Assembly: GCA_020846745.1 (NCBI GenBank)
Contig: JADLDI010000060.1
Span: forward strand, 124,001 to 188,000
Source: Bryobacterales bacterium
GTDB taxonomy: Bacteria > Acidobacteriota > Terriglobia > Bryobacterales > Bryobacteraceae
DNA length: 64,000 bases
Direction of reading: 5' to 3'
Within the stretch, counting starts at the first letter, position 1. Each line of letters begins with the position of its first letter. A program made the translations under genes and the position numbers. Shown in pieces: positions 15,081 through 24,080 of the stretch. The notes beneath the pieces were generated by a model. The model had not been told where the DNA came from, ran no database searches, and saw nothing but the letters and a program-made list of their open reading frames with translations.

Positions 15081-18023
15081 ATGTTTCTTCGTAATTTCAA
15101 ACTGACCTTGTTGAGCGCGGCGATTCTGGCGGCGGCTACGGATCGGCCGCGGTTTGAAACCGACGTCTTACCGATTTTCACGACTTACTGCTTCACCTGC
15201 CACGGGCAAAGCTCGCCGAAGCTGGGACTGGATTTGCGCACGGCCGGGTCGGCATTGAAGGGCAGCCATAACGGTCCGGTGATTGTGAAGGGTTCGCCCG
15301 ATGAAAGCCTGCTGTGGAAGAAAGTTTCGAGCCGGGCGATGCCGCCGGCGATCTATGGACAGAAGATTCCGGATGCCGATTTGGAAGTGATCAAACGGTG
15401 GATCGCAAACGGCGCGCCATCGGACCAGGCGGCCAGCCCGACGGCCAAAGCGGCGGCTGAACAGCACGCCCGCTTCGTGAAGGAAGTGCAGCCGGTATTT
15501 CAGGCACGGTGCGTGAGGTGCCACGGGGAAAAGAACCCCGCGGCGGGACTGGATTTGCGCAGTGTGGTTTCGGTTTTAAAAGGCGGATCGAATGGACCCG
15601 TGGTGGTGGAAGGCTTTTCCGATCGAAGTTTGCTGGTGCGCCGGCTGATCGCGAAGACGATGCCGCCGCCGGGTACCGGGCAGCCGCTGACGGAAGAAGA
15701 AATCCGGCCGCTGCGGGAGTGGATCGATCGTGGAAACTTCAGCGAAACGGTGGTTTCCGATTCACTGGAACGTCCATTTACGGCACTCGAGGCGCCGCTG
15801 GTCACGGCAGAACAGCGCAAGTTCTGGGCGTTTCAAAAGCCCGTGGCCGCGGCGCTGCCAAAGGTAAAGGCGGCGAAGCGGGTGCGGAATCCGATTGATG
15901 CATTTGTGCTGGCCAAATTGGAGGCGGCAGGCTTGGGGATGTCGCAGGAAGCGCCAAGCTTGACGCTGATGCGGCGGGCCTATTTCGATTTGACGGGGTT
16001 GCCTCCAACGCCGGAACAGGTGCGCGAGTTTGAAAGCGATAGGGCCACGGGCGCTTATGAGCGGCTGGTGGCGAAGCTGCTCGATTCGCCGCATTACGGC
16101 GAGCGTTGGGGACGGCAATGGCTGGATGCGATCGGGTATGTGGACACGACAGGCAAGGACTTCGATCCGAAGAAGGCCGAGTACGCCGACGGGATGTGGC
16201 GGTATCGCGATTATGTGGTGAGGTCGATTAACGCGGATAAGCCGTGGTCGCGGTTTTTGACGGAGCAGATCGCGGGCGATGAACTGGTGGACTGGCGTTC
16301 GCAGAAAGAGTTTACGCCGGAGACGGTGGAGTTACTAACAGCTACGGGATATCTTCGTAACATCCTTGACATTACGGAAGAAGATATCAGTAACTTGCCG
16401 GTCGAGCGGTATGAGGCGCTGTTCAAGCTGGTGGAGAAGGTTTCGGCGAGTACGATGGGCCTGACGGTGAACTGCGCGCGGTGCCATTCGCATAAGTTCG
16501 ATCCAATTTCGCAGCGCGATTACTACCGGTTCCTGGCGCTGTTCACGACGTCATATAATCCGCGCGACTGGCTGCAGCCGCAGAACCGGCACCTGTATAC
16601 GGTGTCGCTGCAGCGGAAGGAAGAGATCGACCGGCATAACAAAGAGGTCGACAAGCCGCTCGAGGAGTTGAACAAGCAACTGGCGGCGCTCAAGAAGCCC
16701 TACGAGACCAAGATTCTCGACGAGAAGCTGAAGGCATTGCCGGAGGCGATTCGCAGCGATACGAAGGCGGCGCTGGAACTGGCGGCGGATAAGCGCGATG
16801 AAGTGCAGAAGTATCTCGTCCGTAAGTTCGGCGCGATGTTGAAGGTGGCGGACGAGGAGGTTCGCAAGCAGTTTCAGGAAAGCGACCGGACCGAGGCGGC
16901 GAAGCTCGATGCGCGGATCAAAGAACAGGAAGCGCGGAAGATTAAGCTTGAGAAGATTCAGGCGCTGTGGGATGTGGGCGATGTGCCGGCGATCAGACTG
17001 TTGCAGCGCGGGTCGGCGGATTCGCCGGGTCCGCGGGTGAAGCCAGGGTTTCCGGAGATTATGAGTTACGTCGCGGGCCTGGACGCGGCACGGCCTGCGG
17101 ATACACAGGGTAAGTCGTCGGGCATGCGGCTGGCGTTTGCCGAATGGCTGACGAGCCGCGACAATCCGCTGGCAGCGCGCGTAATTGTGAATCGGATCTG
17201 GCAGGGGCATTTCGGAAGCGGTATTGTCGCCACGCCGGATAACTTCGGTAAGATGGGCGCGGCGCCGGTGAACCAGGAGTTACTCGACTGGCTGGCCGTG
17301 GATTTCATGAATCACGGGTGGAGCGAGAAGTACCTGCACAAGCTGATCATGACGGCGTCGGTGTACCGGCAGACGACACGGCAGACGGACCAGCCGTGGT
17401 TGGCGAAGGCGCGGGAAGTGGACCCGGCAAATTCACTGCTGTGGCGCATGAATCTGCGGCGGCTGGAGGCGGAAACACTGCGCGATTCGCTGATTGCGGT
17501 GAGCGGCAAATTGAACCCGGCGCAGGGCGGGCCGGCGATCAAGTTGGAGATGCAGCCGGATGGGGTGCAGGTGGTGTCGGCGCAGGAGCCGGCCGATGCA
17601 CGGTTCCGGCGGAGCATTTATCTAACCGCCCGCCGCACTTATCCGGTCAGCTTTCTGGGCGTGTTTGATTACCCGATCATCGATACGCATTGCGCACGGC
17701 GGGTGCCGTCGGCGACGCCGCTGCAATCGCTGACCATGCTGAACGATAAGTTCGTGTGGGAGGCGGGTAAGTTGGCGTCGTTGCGGGCTTATGGGAATGC
17801 CGGTGAGAGTGCGCCAGGCGCGGATAAGATCACTTCCGCGTATTTGCTGACGCTTTCGCGAAAGCCGTCGAGCAGTGAGGTGCAAGCGGCAGAAGCCTAT
17901 CTAAACCGCCAGCAGGACCTGTATCTGACGGGTAAGTCCGATGCGGCGCAGGCGGAAGCGAAAGCGTTCGCGGATTTTACGCAGATGCTGCTGAGTTCGA
18001 ACGAGTTCTTGTACGTGGATTAG
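15081..18023 (+). CDS. PSCyt1 x2 - DUF1549 - DUF1553 cytochrome-type protein
   Basis: 980 residues with a signal peptide. Two tandem planctomycete-cytochrome-C domains carry CFTCH (Cys37/Cys40/His41) and CVRCH (Cys144/Cys147/His148). DUF1549 covers roughly residues 260-470 and includes another heme-type motif CARCHSHKFDP. A charged, probably coiled-coil insertion spans about 500-650, and DUF1553 covers about 690-950. The protein is expected in the periplasm or outer membrane, working with the upstream DUF1501 partner; carbohydrate degradation is often proposed for such pairs but not shown here. The tandem PSCyt1 arrangement contrasts with the paralogue at the right edge. Confidence 0.93.
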   Translation: MFLRNFKLTLLSAAILAAATDRPRFETDVLPIFTTYCFTCHGQSSPKLGLDLRTAGSALKGSHNGPVIVKGSPDESLLWKKVSSRAMPPAIYGQKIPDADLEVIKRWIANGAPSDQAASPTAKAAAEQHARFVKEVQPVFQARCVRCHGEKNPAAGLDLRSVVSVLKGGSNGPVVVEGFSDRSLLVRRLIAKTMPPPGTGQPLTEEEIRPLREWIDRGNFSETVVSDSLERPFTALEAPLVTAEQRKFWAFQKPVAAALPKVKAAKRVRNPIDAFVLAKLEAAGLGMSQEAPSLTLMRRAYFDLTGLPPTPEQVREFESDRATGAYERLVAKLLDSPHYGERWGRQWLDAIGYVDTTGKDFDPKKAEYADGMWRYRDYVVRSINADKPWSRFLTEQIAGDELVDWRSQKEFTPETVELLTATGYLRNILDITEEDISNLPVERYEALFKLVEKVSASTMGLTVNCARCHSHKFDPISQRDYYRFLALFTTSYNPRDWLQPQNRHLYTVSLQRKEEIDRHNKEVDKPLEELNKQLAALKKPYETKILDEKLKALPEAIRSDTKAALELAADKRDEVQKYLVRKFGAMLKVADEEVRKQFQESDRTEAAKLDARIKEQEARKIKLEKIQALWDVGDVPAIRLLQRGSADSPGPRVKPGFPEIMSYVAGLDAARPADTQGKSSGMRLAFAEWLTSRDNPLAARVIVNRIWQGHFGSGIVATPDNFGKMGAAPVNQELLDWLAVDFMNHGWSEKYLHKLIMTASVYRQTTRQTDQPWLAKAREVDPANSLLWRMNLRRLEAETLRDSLIAVSGKLNPAQGGPAIKLEMQPDGVQVVSAQEPADARFRRSIYLTARRTYPVSFLGVFDYPIIDTHCARRVPSATPLQSLTMLNDKFVWEAGKLASLRAYGNAGESAPGADKITSAYLLTLSRKPSSSEVQAAEAYLNRQQDLYLTGKSDAAQAEAKAFADFTQMLLSSNEFLYVD

Positions 18024-18077
18024 TTAGGGTCCTGCTTGCCGTAAATTATACTGTGAGGACAATCTGGACAACAACGC

Positions 18078-18848
18078 ATGTACGAGAAATTGTTCGATCT
18101 AAGCGGGCGGGTCGCGCTTGTCACGGGCGGCAGCCGCGGCCTGGGCAAGGCCATGGCCCGCGCGTATGCGGAACACGGGGCGGGCATTATGATTTGCAGC
18201 CGCAAGGCGGAAGAACTGGAAGGGGCGGCGCGGGAAATCGGAGAGGGGCTGACGGCGCCCGTTGAGTGGATGACGGCCGATCTGGCGAAACGCGGCGAAC
18301 CGGAGCGGCTGGCGCAGGAAACGCTGCGGCGGTTTGGCCGCGTGGATGTGCTGGTGAACAACGCCGGGTCGAACATACCGCAACGCGCGGACCAGATTAC
18401 CGATGAGGCTTGGGACCAGATTATCGAGCTGAACCTTTCGGGGATTATGCGGCTTACCCGCGCGGTGCTTCCGCAAATGATGGAGCGCCGGTGGGGGCGC
18501 GTGATTCATATCTCTTCGGTGCTGGGTTTGGGCGGCAAACTCGGCCGGAATGTGTATAGCGCGACGAAGGCGGCGTTGATCGGGATGACGCGGTCGAGCG
18601 CGCTCGACCTGGGTCCCTATGGCGTCACGGTGAACTGTATCTCACCGGGTCCGTTTCTGACGGAGTTACCGCTGAGTGTGCTGACGCCGGACCAGCAGCA
18701 GGAATTCACGAACCGTACCGCGCTTAAGCGCTGGGGGAATCCTGAAGAGATCGCGGGCACGGCGTTGCTGCTGGGAACCGATGCAGGGAGTTACATCACT
18801 GGAGCCACCCTATTAATAGACGGCGGCGTGCTGGCGAACACGCTATAG
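18078..18848 (+). CDS. Short-chain dehydrogenase/reductase
   Basis: 256 residues. The Rossmann motif TGGSRGLG is at residues 16-23, NNAG at 94-97 and the catalytic Ser147, Tyr160 and Lys164 (YSATK) are all present. The C-terminal LLGTDAGSYITGATLLIDGG is typical of classical SDRs. It would use NAD(P)H to oxidise or reduce an alcohol/ketone in the cytoplasm. It follows the DUF1549 gene by 54 bp on the same strand; a functional link is only positional. Confidence 0.93.
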   Translation: MYEKLFDLSGRVALVTGGSRGLGKAMARAYAEHGAGIMICSRKAEELEGAAREIGEGLTAPVEWMTADLAKRGEPERLAQETLRRFGRVDVLVNNAGSNIPQRADQITDEAWDQIIELNLSGIMRLTRAVLPQMMERRWGRVIHISSVLGLGGKLGRNVYSATKAALIGMTRSSALDLGPYGVTVNCISPGPFLTELPLSVLTPDQQQEFTNRTALKRWGNPEEIAGTALLLGTDAGSYITGATLLIDGGVLANTL

Positions 18849-18885
18849 GGTTTTGGTTCGCGTTCTTCACGCGGCAGTTTTGCGA

Positions 18886-18907
18886 GAACAGCCGGTCCAC
18901 CCTGTTC
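18886..18907. promoter_or_regulatory. Inverted repeat ahead of the DUF2490 gene
   Basis: GAACAG at 18886-18891 and CTGTTC at 18902-18907, 10-bp spacer, in the 89-bp gap. A -10-like TACAAT follows at 18921-18926, though without a convincing -35. It may be an operator for the downstream gene; no regulator is assigned. Confidence 0.3.
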
Positions 18908-18937
18908 GAACGCTATCGGCTACAATAAAATTACTTA

Positions 18938-19708
18938 ATGTGGCGCATCTGGGTGATGGTCGTTTTGACATGGGTTTTGGGCGGTATCGTTTCGACTGGT
19001 TCCAGTTGGGCGCAAACAGCGCTGCCCGGTATTGTTGACCAGAATCACAATGCATGGTTTTCCTACGTGGGCGACCACGATGTAAAGGGGAAATGGGGCT
19101 TCCATTTCGACGGGCAATGGCGCCGTGCGCAGGCGGGGACCACGTGGCAGCAATACCAGCTTCGCCCGGGCCTGAACTATCGCATGAATCCGAATGTGCT
19201 GTTTACGGTGGGATACGTGTACACGCGGAACTTCCCCTATGGGGACTATCCGGCGAAACGCGGCTTTGGGGAGAATCGCTTTTATCAGCAGTTACTGTGG
19301 AAACACGCGCTGAAGCGTCTGACCCTTTTGCAACGCTACCGGTTTGAAGAGCGGTTCATTTACTATCCGCAGAACACGAACGGGTCGGCCACCTACCAAA
19401 ACCGGTTCCGCTATCAATTGAAGGCGGAAATCCCTGTGCTGCGCGACGCAATGGGCGAACGGCGGCTGTATATTGCGGCATTTGACGAGATCCTGCTCGG
19501 GGTTCCGCCTAATCATGGCGCGCGCATATACGATCACAACCGGATGTTTGCCGGGTTGGGGTGGCCGGTTGGAAAGTTCGGCAATATGGAAGCGGGGTAT
19601 ATGATGCAGCACCTCGGTCAGCGAAACGGGCGCATTTGGGAGATGAACCACACGCTGTTCGTTACCATTGTTTCAAACTATTCGCTATCGAAGTACTTCA
19701 AACGGTAA
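18938..19708 (+). CDS. DUF2490 family outer-membrane-type protein
   Basis: 256 residues with a signal peptide ending near GSSWA|QT (about residue 26). Alternating aromatic/polar strands (AWFSYVGDHDVKGKWGFHFD, YQLRPGLNYRMNPNVLFTVG, LLQRYRFEERFI) fit the DUF2490 beta-barrel fold. The function of the family is unknown; an outer-membrane location is inferred. The gene faces the spermidine synthase gene with a 30-bp gap and no obvious terminator. Confidence 0.85.
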   Translation: MWRIWVMVVLTWVLGGIVSTGSSWAQTALPGIVDQNHNAWFSYVGDHDVKGKWGFHFDGQWRRAQAGTTWQQYQLRPGLNYRMNPNVLFTVGYVYTRNFPYGDYPAKRGFGENRFYQQLLWKHALKRLTLLQRYRFEERFIYYPQNTNGSATYQNRFRYQLKAEIPVLRDAMGERRLYIAAFDEILLGVPPNHGARIYDHNRMFAGLGWPVGKFGNMEAGYMMQHLGQRNGRIWEMNHTLFVTIVSNYSLSKYFKR

Positions 19709-19738
19709 CCGGCTCCAGCCCCGAGGCGGCTCCGGCCC

Positions 19739-21793
19739 CTACCGCAGAATGCGAAACATGTTGGAATAATCATCCGTCCAGGCGGCTACCGTTGCTTTGG
19801 ACTTAGGTGGATGGCCTGTACCCTTAAATGGCGGCTCCTCGAAGATTTCGGACCGGTTGGCGACCAGAACATACGTCGTCCCAAAGCAGGAACCGGACTC
19901 GTCCTCCTCGCTTTCAACCACCAGTGCGGCTTTCCCCAGGCGCTTGGTCGCCGCTGCCAGCACGGGTTCTAAGTCCAGGTACTTATTGGAGATGTGAACC
20001 ACGATGATCCCATCCGGCTTCAGGTGGCGGAAGTACTGATTGAAGGCCTCGAGCGTCACCAAGTGCACCGGAATTGAGTCCCCGGAAAAGGCGTCCATCA
20101 TCAGCACATCGAACTGCTGCGACGGTTCCCGTTCGAGTGAAAGGCGTCCATCGCCCATCGCGATCTCGACCTTGGCTTTCGAGTCGGGCACAAAAGTGAA
20201 CTCCGTGCTGGCCAGTTTCGGGACCAGCGGGTTGATCTCATAGAAGCGGAAATCGTCCCCGGCGCGTCCAAAGGCCGCCATAGTGCCGGCGCCGAGGCCG
20301 AGTACGCCCACCTTGGCGGGGATGCCTTCTTTGCGGCGCCGCATGGTCCGGCCGATACCCGAATCCGCACAGTAATAGGTGAGCAGGCTCCGCCGCCGCT
20401 CGGGATGTGTCCACTGTTCGCCGTGATTGATGGAACCGTGCAGCAGCGCCCGGTAGCCTTCCCATTGTCCGGGGTCGGACTCGCGAACGCGCAACGTACC
20501 ATAGAAGTTCCTCTGGACCACCCGATAGTCCTTAATGGAATCGCTCACAGACCGTACGAGGAACACCGACAGCCCGATCACACCCACCAGCAGGCTGATC
20601 GAACTCACCGAAAGAATCTGCTCCTTCCGGCTCGTGCCCGGTTCGTCGACCGCAATCAGCCAGGCCAGCAACCCGGCCAACCCAATGCCGGCGGGTAGTT
20701 CGAAATACGAGATGAAGAAATAAGGAGCCACCACACCGACGAACAATCCGCCGAGAGCGCCGCCGATCGACAACATCAAATAAAAGGAGGTGAGGTATTT
20801 CGGGGCAGGCTTACGCGCCGCCAGTTCCCCATGGCACACCATACAGGCGACGAACAGCGCCGCCGCGAAGATCGCGATGGTCCGGATCACACCCAGTTCA
20901 AACGATTCGCTCCATTGCAGATACGCCATTCCCGCGAGCGCCGGGGCGAGCAGCAGCAAAAAGAAATTCCGCCGGTACCACCCGCGGGCATCGAACGTCA
21001 GAATGAAGCTCAGCAGGTAAATCGTGAGCGGCAGAATCCAAAGGAACGGGATGGACGCCACGTCCTGTGTCAGGTGGTTGGTCACCGCCAGCATCAGGAT
21101 CGACGGACAGGCCGCGAGCAGGATCCAGAAAAGCCGGGTCGTGAGCGTTGGCGGGGCCAAGTCCGCGGCCATTGAAACCCATGCCACATCCGAAGTGGCA
21201 TGGCCTCGCGGTGGGGCTATCGCACTGCGCCAGGCAACCGCGGCGCACAGTACGGCGAACAAAACGAACCCTGCCGACCAGATCCACGCCTGCTGCCGCG
21301 CCGTCAGGTACGGCTCCACTAGAACCGGATACGTCAACAGCGCCAGCATCGACCCGAGATTCGACAGCGCGAACAGCCGGTAGGGCGTCCCACCCTGCTC
21401 GCGGCGTGCATACCACGCCTGCACCAGCGGTCCCGTGGTGGAACATAATACGTAGGGCAATCCAACGGTGGCGATCAGAAGGAGAAGAATTTGTACGGTC
21501 GGGTTTTCCGTACCGGCCGGTTTCCATGCCTGGTTCGGAACCACCGGCAGCAGCAGCAGTGCGCCGCCCAGCATGATGGAATGCAATGTCGCTTGCCGCC
21601 GCGGATTGAGACTGCTCACCAGGTAATGGGCATAGAGGTAGCCGAGCAGCAACTCGGTTTGAAAGAACAACATGCAGGTCGTCCAGACCGCGGCCGACCC
21701 GCCAAACCAGGCCAGAATGGTCTTCGCGATAAGCGGTTGCACTTGAAATAACAGGAAAGCGCTCAGAAATATCGTAAGCGCATACAGCGACAT
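19739..21793 (-). CDS. Fused membrane/spermidine-synthase-like protein
   Basis: 684 residues. The N-terminal ~430 residues are strongly hydrophobic (about 12 TM segments, starting LYALTIFLSAFLLFQVQPLI). The C-terminal ~250 residues form a Rossmann aminopropyltransferase-like domain with VGVLGLGAGTMAAFG, RFYEINPLV and DVLMMDAFSGDSIPVHL. Such fusions are widespread, but whether they make polyamines is doubtful, since they often lack substrate residues of SpeE. Convergent with DUF2490. Confidence 0.85.
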   Translation of the reverse strand: MSLYALTIFLSAFLLFQVQPLIAKTILAWFGGSAAVWTTCMLFFQTELLLGYLYAHYLVSSLNPRRQATLHSIMLGGALLLLPVVPNQAWKPAGTENPTVQILLLLIATVGLPYVLCSTTGPLVQAWYARREQGGTPYRLFALSNLGSMLALLTYPVLVEPYLTARQQAWIWSAGFVLFAVLCAAVAWRSAIAPPRGHATSDVAWVSMAADLAPPTLTTRLFWILLAACPSILMLAVTNHLTQDVASIPFLWILPLTIYLLSFILTFDARGWYRRNFFLLLLAPALAGMAYLQWSESFELGVIRTIAIFAAALFVACMVCHGELAARKPAPKYLTSFYLMLSIGGALGGLFVGVVAPYFFISYFELPAGIGLAGLLAWLIAVDEPGTSRKEQILSVSSISLLVGVIGLSVFLVRSVSDSIKDYRVVQRNFYGTLRVRESDPGQWEGYRALLHGSINHGEQWTHPERRRSLLTYYCADSGIGRTMRRRKEGIPAKVGVLGLGAGTMAAFGRAGDDFRFYEINPLVPKLASTEFTFVPDSKAKVEIAMGDGRLSLEREPSQQFDVLMMDAFSGDSIPVHLVTLEAFNQYFRHLKPDGIIVVHISNKYLDLEPVLAAATKRLGKAALVVESEEDESGSCFGTTYVLVANRSEIFEEPPFKGTGHPPKSKATVAAWTDDYSNMFRILR

Positions 21794-21822
21794 TCTGCTT
21801 ACCGTAGCACACAGTCTCTACT

Positions 21823-21847
21823 TGCAACTTTCGGGTAACCCGTTGCA
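21823..21847 (-). other. Stem-loop in the spermidine-synthase-like gene leader
   Basis: TGCAAC (21823-21828) pairs with GTTGCA (21842-21847), with an inner GGGT/ACCC stem (21833-21836/21838-21841). It lies about 30 bp upstream of the minus-strand start in the divergent region shared with the Fe-S carrier gene. It could be an operator or an RNA leader structure. Confidence 0.3.
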
Positions 21848-21946
21848 TCCTCCTAATTGGGCGACGGTCCTGGCCTTCTGCTTGTGGGCCCGGGTTGCGT
21901 GAAACTTTACTAAATAGGTACCATTTAAGGTTGGGAGGTTTACGGA

Positions 21947-22270
21947 ATGGTTGCACTGACGGATAAGGCCATCGGCAAGGTGAAGGAGATCCTCGATATG
22001 CAGGATCCGAAGCCCGCAGGGCTGCGGATTGCTGTCGTCGGTGGAGGTTGCTCCGGCTTCAGCTACTCGATGGCGTTCGAAAACCAGCCGAACATGCTGG
22101 ATAAGACATACAGCTACGACGGGCTGAAGGTGTTCGTCGATCAGGCGAGCTTGCTGTACCTGGAAGGGGCGGAAGTCGACTACGTCGAGACGCTCGAAGG
22201 TTCGGGCTTCAAGTTCAGCAATCCCAACGTCAAGTCGACGTGCGGTTGCGGCAGCTCGTTTAACGCGTAA
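21947..22270 (+). CDS. A-type iron-sulfur carrier (IscA/ErpA/HesB family)
   Basis: 107 residues. The three Fe-S ligand cysteines Cys35 (GGGCSGFSY), Cys99 and Cys101 (STCGCGSSF) define the family. It holds and delivers Fe-S clusters to target proteins in the cytoplasm, relevant to the Fe-S-rich respiratory operon at 41-43 kb though not linked to it. A good SD (GGGAGG) precedes the ATG. It stands alone, divergent from the membrane spermidine synthase, and ends in a hairpin terminator. Confidence 0.95.
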   Translation: MVALTDKAIGKVKEILDMQDPKPAGLRIAVVGGGCSGFSYSMAFENQPNMLDKTYSYDGLKVFVDQASLLYLEGAEVDYVETLEGSGFKFSNPNVKSTCGCGSSFNA

Positions 22271-22293
22271 CGATACATAACAAGATTACAGCG

Positions 22294-22358
22294 CCGAGGC
22301 CAAGGCGGGCATGTCCGGGGGATGTTCCGGGGCAAGCCCCTTCGGCCTCGGTCGCTTT
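22294..22358 (+). terminator. Rho-independent terminator of the Fe-S carrier gene
   Basis: CCGAGGCC at 22294-22301 pairs with GGCCTCGG at 22344-22351 and is followed by TCGCTTTT. The long loop contains a second small stem (GGGGCAAGCCCC). Confidence 0.65.
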
Positions 22359-22369
22359 TGGGCGAGGAA

Positions 22370-23284
22370 CTACGGGCGCCTCAACCACTTGTCGAACCAG
22401 GCAATGGTCCGGGCCCAGGCGTCACAGGCAGCCTCGGGATTGTAAGCCGCGCCCACATCGCTGTGAAACGCGTGCCCGACGCCTTCCACCACCATCAAGC
22501 CCACGGTCTTCTGGCGGGCGATCATCTCGTTGATCACCGGAAGAATGCCCTGCGTCAGAGCGCGGTCGCGCTCCGCGTAAATCGCCAGCACGGGCGTTTC
22601 GATGGTCGCCACAGCGGCGGGCGAGGGCGCCGGGGCGCCATAGAACGGAACCGCCGCAGCCAGTTCCGGAACGTTGATCACCATTTCCCAGACGTTACCG
22701 CCGCCGGCGCAGAAACCGACCACGCCAATGCGGTCGTGCCGCACCTGCGGTTGGCTTTTCAGGTACCCGAGAGTTGAAATCAGGTCGGCCCGGCGCTCAA
22801 AGACGTTTGTCCGCCCATAGGCAGCCGTTTGCTGGGTGGGTTCGGGGAATGCCTGGACACCGCCCTGGCGGGAAAGCAAGTCGACGCTGATAGCGACGTA
22901 TCCCGCACGGGCCACACGGCGCGTCACGTCTTTGATGTGGTCCACCAGCCCGCGGTTTTCATGAATGACGATGACGCCGGGCGCCTGGTCGCGCAAGTCC
23001 TTCGGATATGCCAGGTGTCCGAACAGCGTTGTGCCGTCGTCACCCGTAAACGTGATGTCCTGGGCAACCAGATAAGGCGCGTCGGCGGGCACCTTGATAT
23101 CGGCCGGGCAGGCTGGCGGCGCCGTCTGCGCCTGCAGTTCCTCAAACCCGGCAAGCGCCGCAACCGCGGCGGCGACACTGCCGGTCTGCTGGGCCACCCG
23201 CTTGACCAACCCCCGGCGGGTGATGGCGCCGTCCATAAACAGGTGAACTAAATTGTGAATCGGCCCTGCCGTTTCGTCGTACAT
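22370..23284 (-). CDS. Dienelactone hydrolase-family protein
   Basis: 304 residues. The alpha/beta-hydrolase nucleophile elbow GFCAGGG places Cys192 as nucleophile, as in dienelactone hydrolases. IHENRG (residues 108-113, Glu109) supplies the conserved glutamate. GVGHAFHSD near the C-terminus carries the catalytic His. Residues 17-50 (DGAITRRGLVKRVAQQTGS, then an Ala-rich stretch) look like a Tat-type or membrane-targeting leader, so export is likely. The substrate is not identifiable. Confidence 0.9.
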   Translation of the reverse strand: MYDETAGPIHNLVHLFMDGAITRRGLVKRVAQQTGSVAAAVAALAGFEELQAQTAPPACPADIKVPADAPYLVAQDITFTGDDGTTLFGHLAYPKDLRDQAPGVIVIHENRGLVDHIKDVTRRVARAGYVAISVDLLSRQGGVQAFPEPTQQTAAYGRTNVFERRADLISTLGYLKSQPQVRHDRIGVVGFCAGGGNVWEMVINVPELAAAVPFYGAPAPSPAAVATIETPVLAIYAERDRALTQGILPVINEMIARQKTVGLMVVEGVGHAFHSDVGAAYNPEAACDAWARTIAWFDKWLRRP

Positions 23285-23344
23285 GAACCCCCCTTAAAGA
23301 TCGTTGGTTTTGGCCAGTATACGGCACAGGGGTGTTCAGAATTG

Positions 23345-24043
23345 TTACTTTTCGGCCACAAACACGCGAGAAGGATATCCGGATTGCCGGACCTGCCGCC
23401 AGTCGCGCATTCGGAATGAACACGCACGCACCATCTGCGGTACTCGTTCGTCCACCTGGCGTCCCCAAAACGCGGGGGCAAGCGATCCGGCCACGCGATA
23501 AACGCGATTGAATGCTCCCGCATTCTGCCCAATGCACACCAGCGTAAATGTGCCCTTCGGACGGAGCACGCGATGGAACTCCTGTAGCGCCAGGACAATA
23601 TCTTCCTGCGAAAGCAGTTCCAACAGGTAGCAGCACACGACAGCGTCGAAGCTGTGCTCGGCGAACGGTAGGTAGCGCGCGTCCACGGCGTGGCACTGCG
23701 TGCGGGAAGCCGGGAAGTCGCGCCGGACCTGCTTCAGTGTCCGGGCCGCCATCTTCGGCGAGAGGTCGAACCCCACCGTTTCGCCCGCCCGGTTGGCTTT
23801 CACCAGCCGCCGGAACATCTCGCCGCTGCCGGTCGCAATCTCCAGCACGCGCATCCCATCCTCGATCCCCGACATCTGGAGCGCAAGCTTATGCGCTTTG
23901 GAATGAAAGAAGTAGGTCGACAGCGGGTACACCGTCGAGAGGATGTCGTACACCCGCTTTGTGCGGGCTGCTATCGTTTGGGGGAGCCGGTCTCGTTTTA
24001 CGGTGGTGACCACTTCGTAGTCGAGATTCTTCAATAGGGACAT
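23345..24043 (-). CDS. Class I SAM-dependent methyltransferase
   Basis: 232 residues starting at MSLLKN; a longer reading would begin in the upstream kinase's 3' end. Motif I VLEIATGSGEMF is at residues 67-78 and post-I motif TVGFDLSPKM near 90. It is followed by AVVCCYLLELLSQEDIV and EFHRVLRPKGTFTLV, as in UbiE/quinone-biosynthesis-like and lipid methyltransferases. The substrate is unresolved. It starts 37 bp downstream of the LytS-like kinase on the same strand. Confidence 0.88.
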   Translation of the reverse strand: MSLLKNLDYEVVTTVKRDRLPQTIAARTKRVYDILSTVYPLSTYFFHSKAHKLALQMSGIEDGMRVLEIATGSGEMFRRLVKANRAGETVGFDLSPKMAARTLKQVRRDFPASRTQCHAVDARYLPFAEHSFDAVVCCYLLELLSQEDIVLALQEFHRVLRPKGTFTLVCIGQNAGAFNRVYRVAGSLAPAFWGRQVDERVPQMVRACSFRMRDWRQVRQSGYPSRVFVAEK

Positions 24044-24080
24044 AGAAACGCGGTCTCTCTCTATTTCTTGGTTTAGTCTC

